A stretch of DNA of 64,000 bases, from NCBI RefSeq assembly GCF_026191675.1, contig NZ_JAKRRY010000008.1, forward strand, positions 93,737 to 157,736, read 5' to 3'. Shown piece by piece: positions 1 through 7,967 of this stretch (position 1 is the first letter of the stretch; the number at the start of each line of letters is the position of its first letter). A program made the position numbers and the translations under genes. The DNA comes from Vibrio qingdaonensis. GTDB lineage: Bacteria > Pseudomonadota > Gammaproteobacteria > Enterobacterales > Vibrionaceae. The notes under the pieces are model-generated. The model was not told where the DNA came from and did not search any database. It saw nothing but the letters and a program-made list of their open reading frames with translations.

Positions 1-1740
1 TCTTCTTGTTTGTGGCAAAGGTTGATTTGTACGGAAAATCCACCAATTACCTTTCACTTCTTAAATATGGATAACTTTGCCTTAACAGATGAGTTATACA
101 TAAAAATGAATGCTAGAGGACAAGCTCTAACAGATTTTGAAAATTTCAAAGCTTGGTTGCAAGGTTATGTAAATCATTCTGATGATATCGGTTTAAAAGG
201 TGATTTCTGGCTAAAGCTAGACAAATCCTGGACAGATATTTTTTGGAAAATGAGACCAGAAAATGTTAATGAAGTAGACAATGTATATCAAGCGTTTTTT
301 AAAACAATAGCTCTTACTGAGTTTGGCTTAACTATTGAAAATAAGAAAAAAAATTCAGTTAAAGAACTCTCCAATATTGTAAATGACTTACGTAATAATT
401 CGTACTTTAGTCATGCGATGTATGAAGAACTAGCTTGCTTTTCTGGTGCTTCATTAAACAATACACATCGATTCCTTGATTTTATACATAAGGTTCTATT
501 TCATTTTGATTGGAGTAACGAATTCTCAGCCAAAGAAAAGATTCTTGAGGTTTTTAACAATGGAATCCGTGAAAATGGCTATCTTGAGAAGGTTCGTTTT
601 GCTTCACTCTACACATTTATTTCAGAAAATAAATCATTCGATAACTTAGCCCCTCTCTCTCAAAATGAATTAGATAACTTAAGTCATTGGCTAGGTGTAT
701 CTGAACGATTAATTAATAATTCAACCTTCGACTCGGCTACTGATTATGTCAATGCCGTAAAGTCGCTATGCAGCTTAGCTAAAGATTTAAACTCTCGTGT
801 TTTTTCAAATTTGTCTAATCTAAAAAGTAAAGACATATCTTTTTTCAATGATCGTCAAAAGAACGAAGAGATACTTAAAGCCCAGCTTATTTTAGATAAT
901 CACGAATGGCTTGCCGCTTTTGATACTTACCATGAGCATTACTACTTCTATGGTCAAGTTGGATTTCTACTCGACTCTTGTAAAAATGAAAACTTATATT
1001 GTTTAGATAAATTTAAGACTAATGCTCAAAAGTCTTCCGTTTTATTCTCGAACGAAACCCTCAATAGGAAGGATTTCTTACTTCATCGAGCTTTATTAAC
1101 GTTTGGTGATTATCTAGTATGGCAAGGTCGAAATAAAAGTTTTTGTAGAAACTCTCGGAGTAACGCTCGTGATCGGAATGAAAACTGGCGAAGTATATTT
1201 AACGATAAAGAAAATAGACAAAAAATATTGTTCCAACTAATCAATGCACTTGACGTTGGTAACGAACTTGAAGGTATGACACAGCTCGTGAAAAGCTCTT
1301 CTATTTCCGACTGGAGAAAATGTGTTATTGATGAGCCAGACATACTTAAAGAATGCAAAAGGATGTGCGCTCGCTTTAATTACGAAGGTAGTGAGATTTA
1401 TCTTCTATGTAGCTCTAGGATGTCTGGCTACCACTATGGCTTATACAGCTACTATATTTTCCTAAAACTAAGCAAAATGAATTTAGATACTGACCATCCT
1501 ATGTCTAGTTTGTTAGAGGGACTTGAATGCTATGATTTTGTAACTGGCAGTAGTGAAGTGCCTAGTATCAACTTCAAATACAAAGATGATAGCAACCTCT
1601 ATTTTTATCTTTATGAAAAATTTACTTATGAACTATGGCAAGGGGACGAGGAGTTAGAATTTGATGAAAGCCGTTCAATGAAAGCGTTAACCAAGTTCGC
1701 CTACCAGATTACAGGTTTAAGTGGTTGTCTGAACAATTAG
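1..1740 (+). CDS. DUF262-family protein, C-terminal part (gene cut by window edge)
   Basis: The reading frame is open to the first base of the window, so the start lies outside and only about 579 C-terminal residues are seen. Near the N-terminal end of the visible part is the stretch YIKMNARGQALTDFENFK, typical of DUF262 proteins (the GmrSD/ParB-like nuclease superfamily found in type IV restriction and other phage-defence loci). No DUF1524-type HNH motif is obvious in the visible part, so the effector activity is not shown. Codon use is AT-rich, unlike the core genes further right. A hairpin terminator follows the stop. A role in phage defence is inferred from family and from the neighbouring recombinase, not shown. 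Confidence 0.7.
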   Translation, partial: SSCLWQRLICTENPPITFHFLNMDNFALTDELYIKMNARGQALTDFENFKAWLQGYVNHSDDIGLKGDFWLKLDKSWTDIFWKMRPENVNEVDNVYQAFFKTIALTEFGLTIENKKKNSVKELSNIVNDLRNNSYFSHAMYEELACFSGASLNNTHRFLDFIHKVLFHFDWSNEFSAKEKILEVFNNGIRENGYLEKVRFASLYTFISENKSFDNLAPLSQNELDNLSHWLGVSERLINNSTFDSATDYVNAVKSLCSLAKDLNSRVFSNLSNLKSKDISFFNDRQKNEEILKAQLILDNHEWLAAFDTYHEHYYFYGQVGFLLDSCKNENLYCLDKFKTNAQKSSVLFSNETLNRKDFLLHRALLTFGDYLVWQGRNKSFCRNSRSNARDRNENWRSIFNDKENRQKILFQLINALDVGNELEGMTQLVKSSSISDWRKCVIDEPDILKECKRMCARFNYEGSEIYLLCSSRMSGYHYGLYSYYIFLKLSKMNLDTDHPMSSLLEGLECYDFVTGSSEVPSINFKYKDDSNLYFYLYEKFTYELWQGDEELEFDESRSMKALTKFAYQITGLSGCLNN

Positions 1741-1767
1741 AAACCTCAGACGAATTAGAGTAGAACC

Positions 1768-1796
1768 AAACAGGTTGCTGTGCGACCTGTTTTTTA
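1768..1796 (+). terminator. Rho-independent terminator after the DUF262 gene
   Basis: Perfect 8-bp stem (AAACAGGT/ACCTGTTT) with a 9-nt loop followed by a T run, 28 bases after the stop codon of the DUF262-family gene. Confidence 0.75.
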
Positions 1797-2328
1797 TAAA
1801 CTAACTCCCGTATGTTTTTTTAGATGTTTAACGCTATTTTTGTAGGACAATTAAAAGTACATCTTCGATGTCATTAGATTTAAAATCAAGAACTGATCAT
1901 TTATTTTTAAGCACTTAGTCCACACCAATAAGATATATTTGACTCTACTTTTGTATTTTTAAATATCTGGAAACAGATATTAGTACGCCATATTACACTT
2001 GAGTTTATAAAGTTAACCTAAGAAATAGCATTTTAAACCAGTTAGAAATATGATGCGTTTTATCTATAATTCCAATCCATATTGAGGCATTGTTTTTATC
2101 TTTATTAATAAGGATATCTAGATTCAAAAACACCTATTTCCGTTGCTAGTGAACCACACTTAACCTATTCCAAAGATATATTAACCTTCAGCAATAATAC
2201 TATTGCTATTAATTAACTTTATAAATCGATTAACTTAGTAGGCTATATGTCTCTAATAGGTATACTTATATAGAACTGTTAAAACGATGTACAAATTGTC
2301 TCATTTAGAATCAAAACATTAGTTGTGG
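1797..2328. other. AT-rich gene-free stretch
   Basis: Very AT-rich DNA with no convincing open reading frame on either strand. It separates the DUF262 gene from the recombinase and may contain the recombinase promoter, but no clear -35/-10 pair stands out. Confidence 0.4.
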
Positions 2329-2359
2329 CAACTTAAATGATACTGTATCATTTAAGTTG
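2329..2359. repeat. Perfect 14-bp inverted repeat before the serine recombinase
   Basis: The left arm CAACTTAAATGATA (2329-2342) is the exact reverse complement of the right arm at 2346-2359, around a CTG spacer. It lies 27 bases before the chosen recombinase start. Small serine recombinases bind dyad sites next to their own genes for both recombination and autoregulation, so this is a candidate crossover or operator site. It is too AT-rich, and lacks a T run, for a terminator. Function is inferred. Confidence 0.6.
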
Positions 2360-2386
2360 TACATATTAGACTACCGTGAGGTTTTT

Positions 2387-3052
2387 ATGACTGTTAGGAT
2401 CTACTTGAGGGCATCAACTTCTGAAGCAGACGCATTGCGAGCCAGAGAATACATCCTCGAACAGGCTTTGCTAAATAATCTATCATTATTAAATTCTGTC
2501 GAATATATCGAGAATTACTCTGGACGCAAGGTCGCTCGCCCCGAACTGACTCGTTTACTATCAGAGTCATCATCAGGCGATATTATCCTCGTTGAACAAA
2601 TAGATCGATTAACACGCCTTACCTCTTCTAACTGGAAAACGTTAAGATCAGAAATCGAGCAAAAAGGCTTAAAGGTTGTTGCTTGTGATGTAGCAACTAG
2701 CTTTAAAGTCTTAGAGCACACTCAAGATGAAATGCAGCAAAGAGTGCTGGAATCAGTAAATTCAATGCTAATCGAAATCTTGGCTGCCACAGCCTCTAAA
2801 GATTACGAAGATAGACGTAGAAGACAGCGGGAAGGCATTGAAAAAGCTAAAAACCACGGTAAGTTTAAAGGCAGGCAAGCAAATCCAGAGACAGCTATAA
2901 AATGTGAGAAGGTTCACCGAATGGTAAATGCGGGAGTCGAAAAACTCCCTGAAGCTTTAAAAACATACAACTTAGGGCGTGCAACCTATTATCGATGGAA
3001 ATCTTCACAAACTCAAACAACCGCTTCTGCCCTATTGCATGTTGATCAATGA
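2387..3052 (+). CDS. Small serine recombinase (resolvase/invertase family)
   Basis: 221 residues from the ATG at 2387, chosen because GAGG lies 6 bases upstream; an upstream TTG in the same frame falls inside the inverted repeat. The N-terminal catalytic domain shows YLRASTSEAD, with Ser10 as candidate nucleophile and Arg8, and EQIDRLTRLT matching the E..DRL.R motif. A long helix follows (about 120-150), then a C-terminal helix-turn-helix ending LGRATYYRWKSS. Length is that of small resolvases/invertases, not large phage integrases. It could resolve, invert or mobilise the island; a 31-bp dyad lies just upstream and a second long inverted repeat just downstream. The substrate cannot be decided from this window. 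Confidence 0.85.
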   Translation: MTVRIYLRASTSEADALRAREYILEQALLNNLSLLNSVEYIENYSGRKVARPELTRLLSESSSGDIILVEQIDRLTRLTSSNWKTLRSEIEQKGLKVVACDVATSFKVLEHTQDEMQQRVLESVNSMLIEILAATASKDYEDRRRRQREGIEKAKNHGKFKGRQANPETAIKCEKVHRMVNAGVEKLPEALKTYNLGRATYYRWKSSQTQTTASALLHVDQ

Positions 3053-3463
3053 TTTGATCTTTAAGAATTTTTAGGTATGAATACTTATCGCACTCAACAG
3101 TATGATAGTGTTGAGTACGATAATTTCTGATGGATAGGTTTTACAACCGAGGTGATCACGCTGTGTATGCAAACCAACAAGCAAGAATTTGCCCCATTCT
3201 CATTTTCGACCAAAATATTTGTGGTCGTAGGTTGCGGAAATTTACTCATATACAGTTCATGCAATGTCAATGTCATTCATGCTTGAATAGTGCATTTTTA
3301 TATTTACAAAGGTTCTTCGGGACAAAGCAACTTATTGTATTTCCAAATGCCTGATCTCAATCCATAGGTCATGGATTGCACTTTCCTAACTGTCTCACTT
3401 ACGCGAGCCTAAGATAATGTGGTATAAAACACTCCCATACTTTCAGACTACTAGGTCATAGAT
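3053..3463. other. Gene-free stretch between recombinase and J-domain operon
   Basis: Contains a long imperfect hairpin (3085-3123), a small hairpin around 3361-3377 (ATCCAT/ATGGAT) and, just before the next gene, a possible -10 (TATAAA near 3423). A short open frame at 3130-3354 has no support as a gene. Confidence 0.4.
3085..3123. repeat. 15-bp inverted repeat after the recombinase
   Basis: Arms 3085-3099 and 3109-3123 pair with one mismatch around a 9-nt loop; the inner 8 bp (ACTCAACA/TGTTGAGT) are perfect. No T run follows, so it is a poor terminator. It could be a second recombinase site or an RNA hairpin; undecided. Confidence 0.5.
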
Positions 3464-3874
3464 ATGACATCACTTTATATTGTTGTTTTTGCTCTTATAT
3501 TAGCAGTTATACAACTTTTTTTCTTGTTGAGAAAATACAGGAAAAAAGTCCAAGAATTACAAACCACCTATGTTGAATCCAGTACGAACGCTAAAGAGGC
3601 TGACCTACAGGTTAATACTGTCAAAACTTCAACTGATGATATGGCATACTTCAAGTCGGAAAACGATCGCATTTTGTTTTTGTTGTTAGAGGTTGATGGT
3701 AAGCGCCGTAACCAATTGCTTGGTATCACCTCAGAGATGTATGAGGACGAGGAAGCAGCTAAAAAATGGTATAAATCACTGTCAAATAAGGTTCATCCAG
3801 ACAAAAATGATGATCCAAGGGCAGCGGAGGCTTTCGATAAATTAAAGCAACTCTACAACAAAGTTACATTTTAA
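3464..3874 (+). CDS. Membrane-anchored J-domain protein
   Basis: 136 residues. Residues 4-22 form one hydrophobic membrane segment, followed by a basic stretch (RKYRKK), a hydrophilic linker, and a C-terminal J-like domain (about 85-136) with the HPD motif at 111-113 in KVHPDKNDDP and a following helix (AAEAFDKLKQLYNKV). A short J-domain at the C-terminus of a membrane anchor would recruit and stimulate DnaK-type Hsp70 at the inner membrane. No G/F-rich or zinc domain is present. It is first in a compact operon: 6 bases to the next gene, which is 2 bases from the third. No specific partner can be named. Confidence 0.75.
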   Translation: MTSLYIVVFALILAVIQLFFLLRKYRKKVQELQTTYVESSTNAKEADLQVNTVKTSTDDMAYFKSENDRILFLLLEVDGKRRNQLLGITSEMYEDEEAAKKWYKSLSNKVHPDKNDDPRAAEAFDKLKQLYNKVTF

Positions 3875-3880
3875 TGGGTA

Positions 3881-4336
3881 ATGTTCATGAGTGACACAAA
3901 TTTACCCATAGAGCGTAAGCCACTATCCGAGTTGATTGACGTGAAACCCACCCAAATCTCCCCCGATTTGGATGAAAAACTCACCCAAAACAATCAAGTA
4001 TTGGCAAATAAGTCTATTATGGAGATAGATCATCAGACCAAAACGCCCACTCCATTTTTTAGTGTTGACTCATTAGCATCATCCATTGGAACTGATAGAA
4101 AACCATTTAGAGCGTTAATGGCTGAGGCGGCAGATGGTGAGGTGAAAAAAATAAATAATGAATATCTTATTCGCAGCGATATTACCAAACAATTTTTGCA
4201 AGAGCGCTCTGAGCAACCACGCTCTTGCGGAGAGCGAGCACGGATTGAAGCAACACGTAATATAGTTAATGAGGCAAGTAAGTTACAGTATGAACGGGTC
4301 ATTGCGCTATTAAACAAAGATCAAGGTGATGAATAA
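3881..4336 (+). CDS. Unknown small protein with possible winged-helix region
   Basis: About 150 residues; the start could be ATG 3881 or 3887, which differ by two residues. The first 60 residues are polar and probably unstructured. Residues about 65-112 (from FSVDSLASSIG to YLIRSDITKQFL) have the pattern of a small winged helix-turn-helix, with helices then a hairpin, and resemble in outline residues 38-85 of the next gene. The C-terminus is a charged helix. I do not recognise the family. It is co-transcribed with the J-domain protein and the HNH-like protein, judging by spacing. Confidence 0.6.
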   Translation: MFMSDTNLPIERKPLSELIDVKPTQISPDLDEKLTQNNQVLANKSIMEIDHQTKTPTPFFSVDSLASSIGTDRKPFRALMAEAADGEVKKINNEYLIRSDITKQFLQERSEQPRSCGERARIEATRNIVNEASKLQYERVIALLNKDQGDE

Positions 4337-4338
4337 AA

Positions 4339-4956
4339 ATGTCCGAATTTAAATATCTTTTAGACACAAAAAAAACACTTTCCGTGAATGAACAAGGATT
4401 AAGTGTGGTACAAGTGTATACAGATACTGAGATTACAAATAGTCAATTGTTTATCAATGTTAACGATCTCGTTGAAAACTCTCCATTGACTCGTGGTGAA
4501 GTGAATGAGCATGTCGCAGATAAACCTGAAGAGCAAGTGATAACTGATGGAGGGCAAACCTTAATTCGTGTTTCTAGTGCTTTGAAATTGAATGACCCTA
4601 AGTTGAGAGATGTTGACCCAAACGTGTGTGCTCAAGCTCGGCAATTTGAGCAAGATATTGATAATATCAATATGATGCCCAAGCTTAATGAGGAGCGGAT
4701 CATTGCATCAGAGACGGTAAAAACAAAGTCTACTAAAGCAAAGCAAGACTACAAGAAGCAAAGAATTAAACAGGGTTTAGGTAACATTTGTGAAAAAACG
4801 AATCAGCCCATACCTCAGGGTGATAAACTTCATATTCACCACGATCCCAGAGAAGCGGACTTCCCAGAACTGGCTGCGGAACAGGCATCTTTATCTGCCA
4901 ACGGTTCAACCGTTCACAATGAGGGGCATAAAAACGATAATGAACCCTTTAAATAG
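4339..4956 (+). CDS. HNH-like protein, third gene of the J-domain operon
   Basis: 205 residues, starting 2 bases after the preceding stop. Residues about 38-85 (FINVNDLVENSPLTRGEV onward) may form a small winged helix like that of the preceding gene. A basic linker (about 128-147) leads to a C-terminal segment with CEKTNQPIPQGDKLHIHHD (151-169) and VHNEGH (192-197), which fits an HNH/beta-beta-alpha-metal nuclease with its HH and N..H positions. The second cysteine pair of zinc-type HNH enzymes is absent, so activity is uncertain. A nicking or DNA-cleaving role is inferred only from the motif. Confidence 0.6.
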   Translation: MSEFKYLLDTKKTLSVNEQGLSVVQVYTDTEITNSQLFINVNDLVENSPLTRGEVNEHVADKPEEQVITDGGQTLIRVSSALKLNDPKLRDVDPNVCAQARQFEQDIDNINMMPKLNEERIIASETVKTKSTKAKQDYKKQRIKQGLGNICEKTNQPIPQGDKLHIHHDPREADFPELAAEQASLSANGSTVHNEGHKNDNEPFK

Positions 4957-5326
4957 TCAGGTAGAGTGAAGTCTGAAAAGCTGACTACTTTAGACATTAA
5001 TTTGTTGATACTTACCTTTGTGCTTTTTCGGGACAAAAGTACTTTAATGCTACTGCTCTAAAACGCTTCTGTCCAGAAACGTGCCAGAATTAGTGCTCAT
5101 GACCAGCATTTTTGCTCACCAAGCTGGCTGTAGAACCAAGTCTTGACTAACCAGAAGATGTGTAAGATTGAATGTGAGTTAATACACTCTAGCGATACAA
5201 ACCACCCTGAAATAGAGATAAAACTTTTAATCCGTTTTGAGACTGACAGGTTAATTTTTCGCATACTTTTAACCAATCACATCAAATAGATTAAGTGGAC
5301 GAACCTATATGTTGTGATTGGTTAAA
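4957..5326. other. Gene-free stretch between convergent operons
   Basis: Lies between the HNH-like gene (plus strand) and nrdG (minus strand). It holds one long inverted repeat, 5268-5281 against 5313-5326 (TTTAACCAATCACA and its complement) with a 31-nt loop, ending at the nrdG stop codon. That may act as a 3' hairpin for nrdG. Nothing else is recognisable. Confidence 0.45.
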
Positions 5327-5794
5327 TTAAAGCTTAAATCTGTGAATGATCTGATTGCTAGAACCTCGCCATAGCAACTCTGGATCATACAAGTCTTCTT
5401 TAAATTGCCCGTCAATCATCACATCGATTTGTTCAACAATGCCCTTCTGGTAATTGTTAAGTTCACCTAGTTCGTAGCCTGTCCACAACCAAATATCTTT
5501 GCCAGGACATTCTGTTTTGACCCTTTTAACAAGCTTTAATATTGCTGACACATTTGCTGGATGTAACGGGTCTCCGCCGCTCAAAGATAATCCTCGTCTT
5601 TTAATTCGAGTATCTTGTAGATCAGCGATAATTTGATCTTCTAATTCTTGGGTGAAAAAATGACCCGAGTTAGGGTTTAGCGTTGATTTGTTGTAGCAAC
5701 CTCTGCAATTATGCTCACAGCCAGCTACGAACAGGGTACAACGCGTACCCTCTCCGTTCACAACATCAACTGAATGATACTTATGGTAATTCAT
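5327..5794 (-). CDS. nrdG: Anaerobic ribonucleotide reductase activase NrdG
   Basis: 155 residues, the usual length. A radical SAM enzyme that uses a [4Fe-4S] cluster and S-adenosylmethionine to install the glycyl radical on NrdD in the cytoplasm under anoxia. The cluster motif CEHNCRGC (CxxxCxxC) lies at about residues 26-33, followed by LSGGDPLHP. The start is supported by GAGG upstream and lies 9 bases after the nrdD stop, so the two are co-transcribed. This is the copy belonging to the complete downstream nrdD; a native nrdG paired with the truncated nrdD is not in the window. Confidence 0.93.
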   Translation of the reverse strand: MNYHKYHSVDVVNGEGTRCTLFVAGCEHNCRGCYNKSTLNPNSGHFFTQELEDQIIADLQDTRIKRRGLSLSGGDPLHPANVSAILKLVKRVKTECPGKDIWLWTGYELGELNNYQKGIVEQIDVMIDGQFKEDLYDPELLWRGSSNQIIHRFKL

Positions 5795-5803
5795 TTAGCC
5801 TCA

Positions 5804-7945
5804 CTACATGTGTTTAACTCTACGAATCACTTCTTCTTGTTTACCTGAGTTAAACGGTCTAGCATCTGGAGAACCAAGGTAGCCACACACTCTTCGGGTA
5901 ACTGATACTTTCTTTGAGTCATGATTACCACATTTTGGACACTCAAAACCTTTACTAGTACAGTCAAATTCGCCTGTAAACCCACATTCATAACACTCAT
6001 CAATAGGAGTATTAGTTCCGTAGTAAGGCACACGTGAATAGCTGTAATCCCAAACGTTTTCTAAAGCTTCAAGGTTGTGTTGCATATTCGGGTATTCGCC
6101 GTAACAGATAAAACCACCTGATGCTAAAGCTGGATATGGCATTTCAAAGTCAATCTTATCGTAAGGATTAACTTTCTTTTCAACATCCAAGTGGAAGCTA
6201 TTTGTGTAATATCCCTTATCTGTTACATTTTCTAGCACACCAAACTCTTTGGTATCTAACGAACAGAAACGAGTACAAAGGTTTTCAGAAGGAGTACTAT
6301 ATAAGCTAAAGCCCCATCCCGTCTCTGTTGTCCAAGCCTCTGTCGCATCTTTAAGTCGCTTAACAATAGCTATGCCTTTCTGGCGTAATTCTTCGCTATC
6401 GTAAATGTGCTCTTCAGAGTCAGCGTATAGAGCATTAATTGTTTCATGAATACCGATATAGCCCATCGACACTGAAGCACGACCGTTTTTGAACACATCC
6501 AAAACTTCATCTTCAGGATCTAAGCGAACACCTAGCGCACCTTCAGTGTACAGAATAGGAGCAACCTTTGCTTTAACTCCCTTCAGACGATCAATACGAG
6601 TCTCAAGAGCTTTACGAACCAGTGCAATACGCTCATCTAGAATCGTGAAGAACTTATGTTCTTCACCTTTTGCTTCCATAGCAATACGAGGTAGATTTAG
6701 ACTTACAACGCCAAGATTGTTACGACCCTCATGAACTTCATTGCCTTGTTCATCAACATATTTGGCTAAGAAACTACGACAGCCCATTGGAGCTTTAAAT
6801 GAACCAGTGACTTCAACAACTTTGTCATAATTCAGAATGTCTGGATACATACGTTTGGTTGAACATTCTAATGCCAACTGCTTAATGTCGTAATTTGGGT
6901 CTTCTTGCTTATGGTTAATTCCGTCTTTAATTGTAAAAATTAACTTCGGGAACACCGCTGTTTTCTTGCTCTTACCCAGTCCAGCAATTCGATTATCAAA
7001 AATAGCTTTTTGGATTAGTCTAGATTCCCATGAGGTTCCTAACCCTATGTTTATACTCAAAAATGGAGTCTGACCATTGCTAGAAAATAGGGTATTGATC
7101 TCATATTCTAGCGATTGAAAAGAATCAAACACCTCTTTTTCTGTTAACTCTTTTGCATACGCTTTCGTATCGGGAATATTCCATTTTTCAGCAGTTGCAA
7201 GATGCTTTGCATAACTGGCAGTAACGTAAGGTGCTAAGACTTCATCTAGGCGATTTAACGTTGTACCACCGTAGGTATGACTTGCCACTTGCGCTACGAT
7301 TTGCGCTGTAACTGCGGTGGCTGTTTGAATTGACTTAGGAGTCTCAATCTCAGCATTACCCATGCGGAAACCGTTCGTCAACATATTTTCTAAGTCAACA
7401 ATCATACAGTTAAACATTGGGAAAAATGGCGAGTAATCAAGATCGTGATAGTGAATTTGACCAGTTTCATGTGCTGCAACGACATCACGAGGCAACATGT
7501 GATTTTTAGCGTAATGTTTAGATACAATGCCTGCTAATAAATCACGCTGAGTTGGTATAACTTTACCATCTTTATTTGCATTTTCATTTAGTAGCTCAGC
7601 ATTACTTTGTTCGACTAAGCCTGAAATTTCAGAGCTAAGAGTACTAGCTTTTTCACGTTTGATATCTCTATCGTGTCTGTATTCGATATAAGCTCTAGCA
7701 ACATCCTCATCATGATGCATCAATTCAGATTCTACTAACTTCTGTATATCATTAATTTTGATTTCAGCTTTCCTCATCAGTTGTTCCGCTACATTTGCGG
7801 CAACAATATCGCTCAAATCAAGTTTTACAGAACCTACCTGATCGGCAGCAGCTTGTACGGCATATTTAATCAGTTGAGGATTAAACTGCACTTTCGCCCC
7901 ATCACGTTTAATAACGATAGATTTAGTTACTGGTTTCATGATCAT
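5804..7945 (-). CDS. nrdD: Anaerobic ribonucleoside-triphosphate reductase NrdD (complete copy)
   Basis: 713 residues, full length. Reduces ribonucleoside triphosphates to deoxy forms without oxygen. An N-terminal ATP-cone regulatory domain (about 5-95, IVIKRDGAKVQF) is followed by the ten-stranded barrel catalytic domain, a C-terminal zinc site made by two CxxC pairs (CYEC and CPKC), and the glycyl-radical loop RRVCGYLGSP with the radical glycine at about 688. All key residues are present. AGGA stands 9 bases before the ATG. It follows a truncated nrdD on the same strand by 22 bases and has no clear promoter of its own, so it is probably driven by the FNR/NrdR-controlled promoter near 9.1 kb. 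Confidence 0.95.
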   Translation of the reverse strand: MIMKPVTKSIVIKRDGAKVQFNPQLIKYAVQAAADQVGSVKLDLSDIVAANVAEQLMRKAEIKINDIQKLVESELMHHDEDVARAYIEYRHDRDIKREKASTLSSEISGLVEQSNAELLNENANKDGKVIPTQRDLLAGIVSKHYAKNHMLPRDVVAAHETGQIHYHDLDYSPFFPMFNCMIVDLENMLTNGFRMGNAEIETPKSIQTATAVTAQIVAQVASHTYGGTTLNRLDEVLAPYVTASYAKHLATAEKWNIPDTKAYAKELTEKEVFDSFQSLEYEINTLFSSNGQTPFLSINIGLGTSWESRLIQKAIFDNRIAGLGKSKKTAVFPKLIFTIKDGINHKQEDPNYDIKQLALECSTKRMYPDILNYDKVVEVTGSFKAPMGCRSFLAKYVDEQGNEVHEGRNNLGVVSLNLPRIAMEAKGEEHKFFTILDERIALVRKALETRIDRLKGVKAKVAPILYTEGALGVRLDPEDEVLDVFKNGRASVSMGYIGIHETINALYADSEEHIYDSEELRQKGIAIVKRLKDATEAWTTETGWGFSLYSTPSENLCTRFCSLDTKEFGVLENVTDKGYYTNSFHLDVEKKVNPYDKIDFEMPYPALASGGFICYGEYPNMQHNLEALENVWDYSYSRVPYYGTNTPIDECYECGFTGEFDCTSKGFECPKCGNHDSKKVSVTRRVCGYLGSPDARPFNSGKQEEVIRRVKHM

Positions 7946-7967
7946 TATTTTGTCCTACGTAATCGGA

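Noticed and set aside
3130..3354. 74-codon open frame after the recombinase
   Set aside because: No protein-like pattern, overlaps hairpin DNA, no ribosome site.
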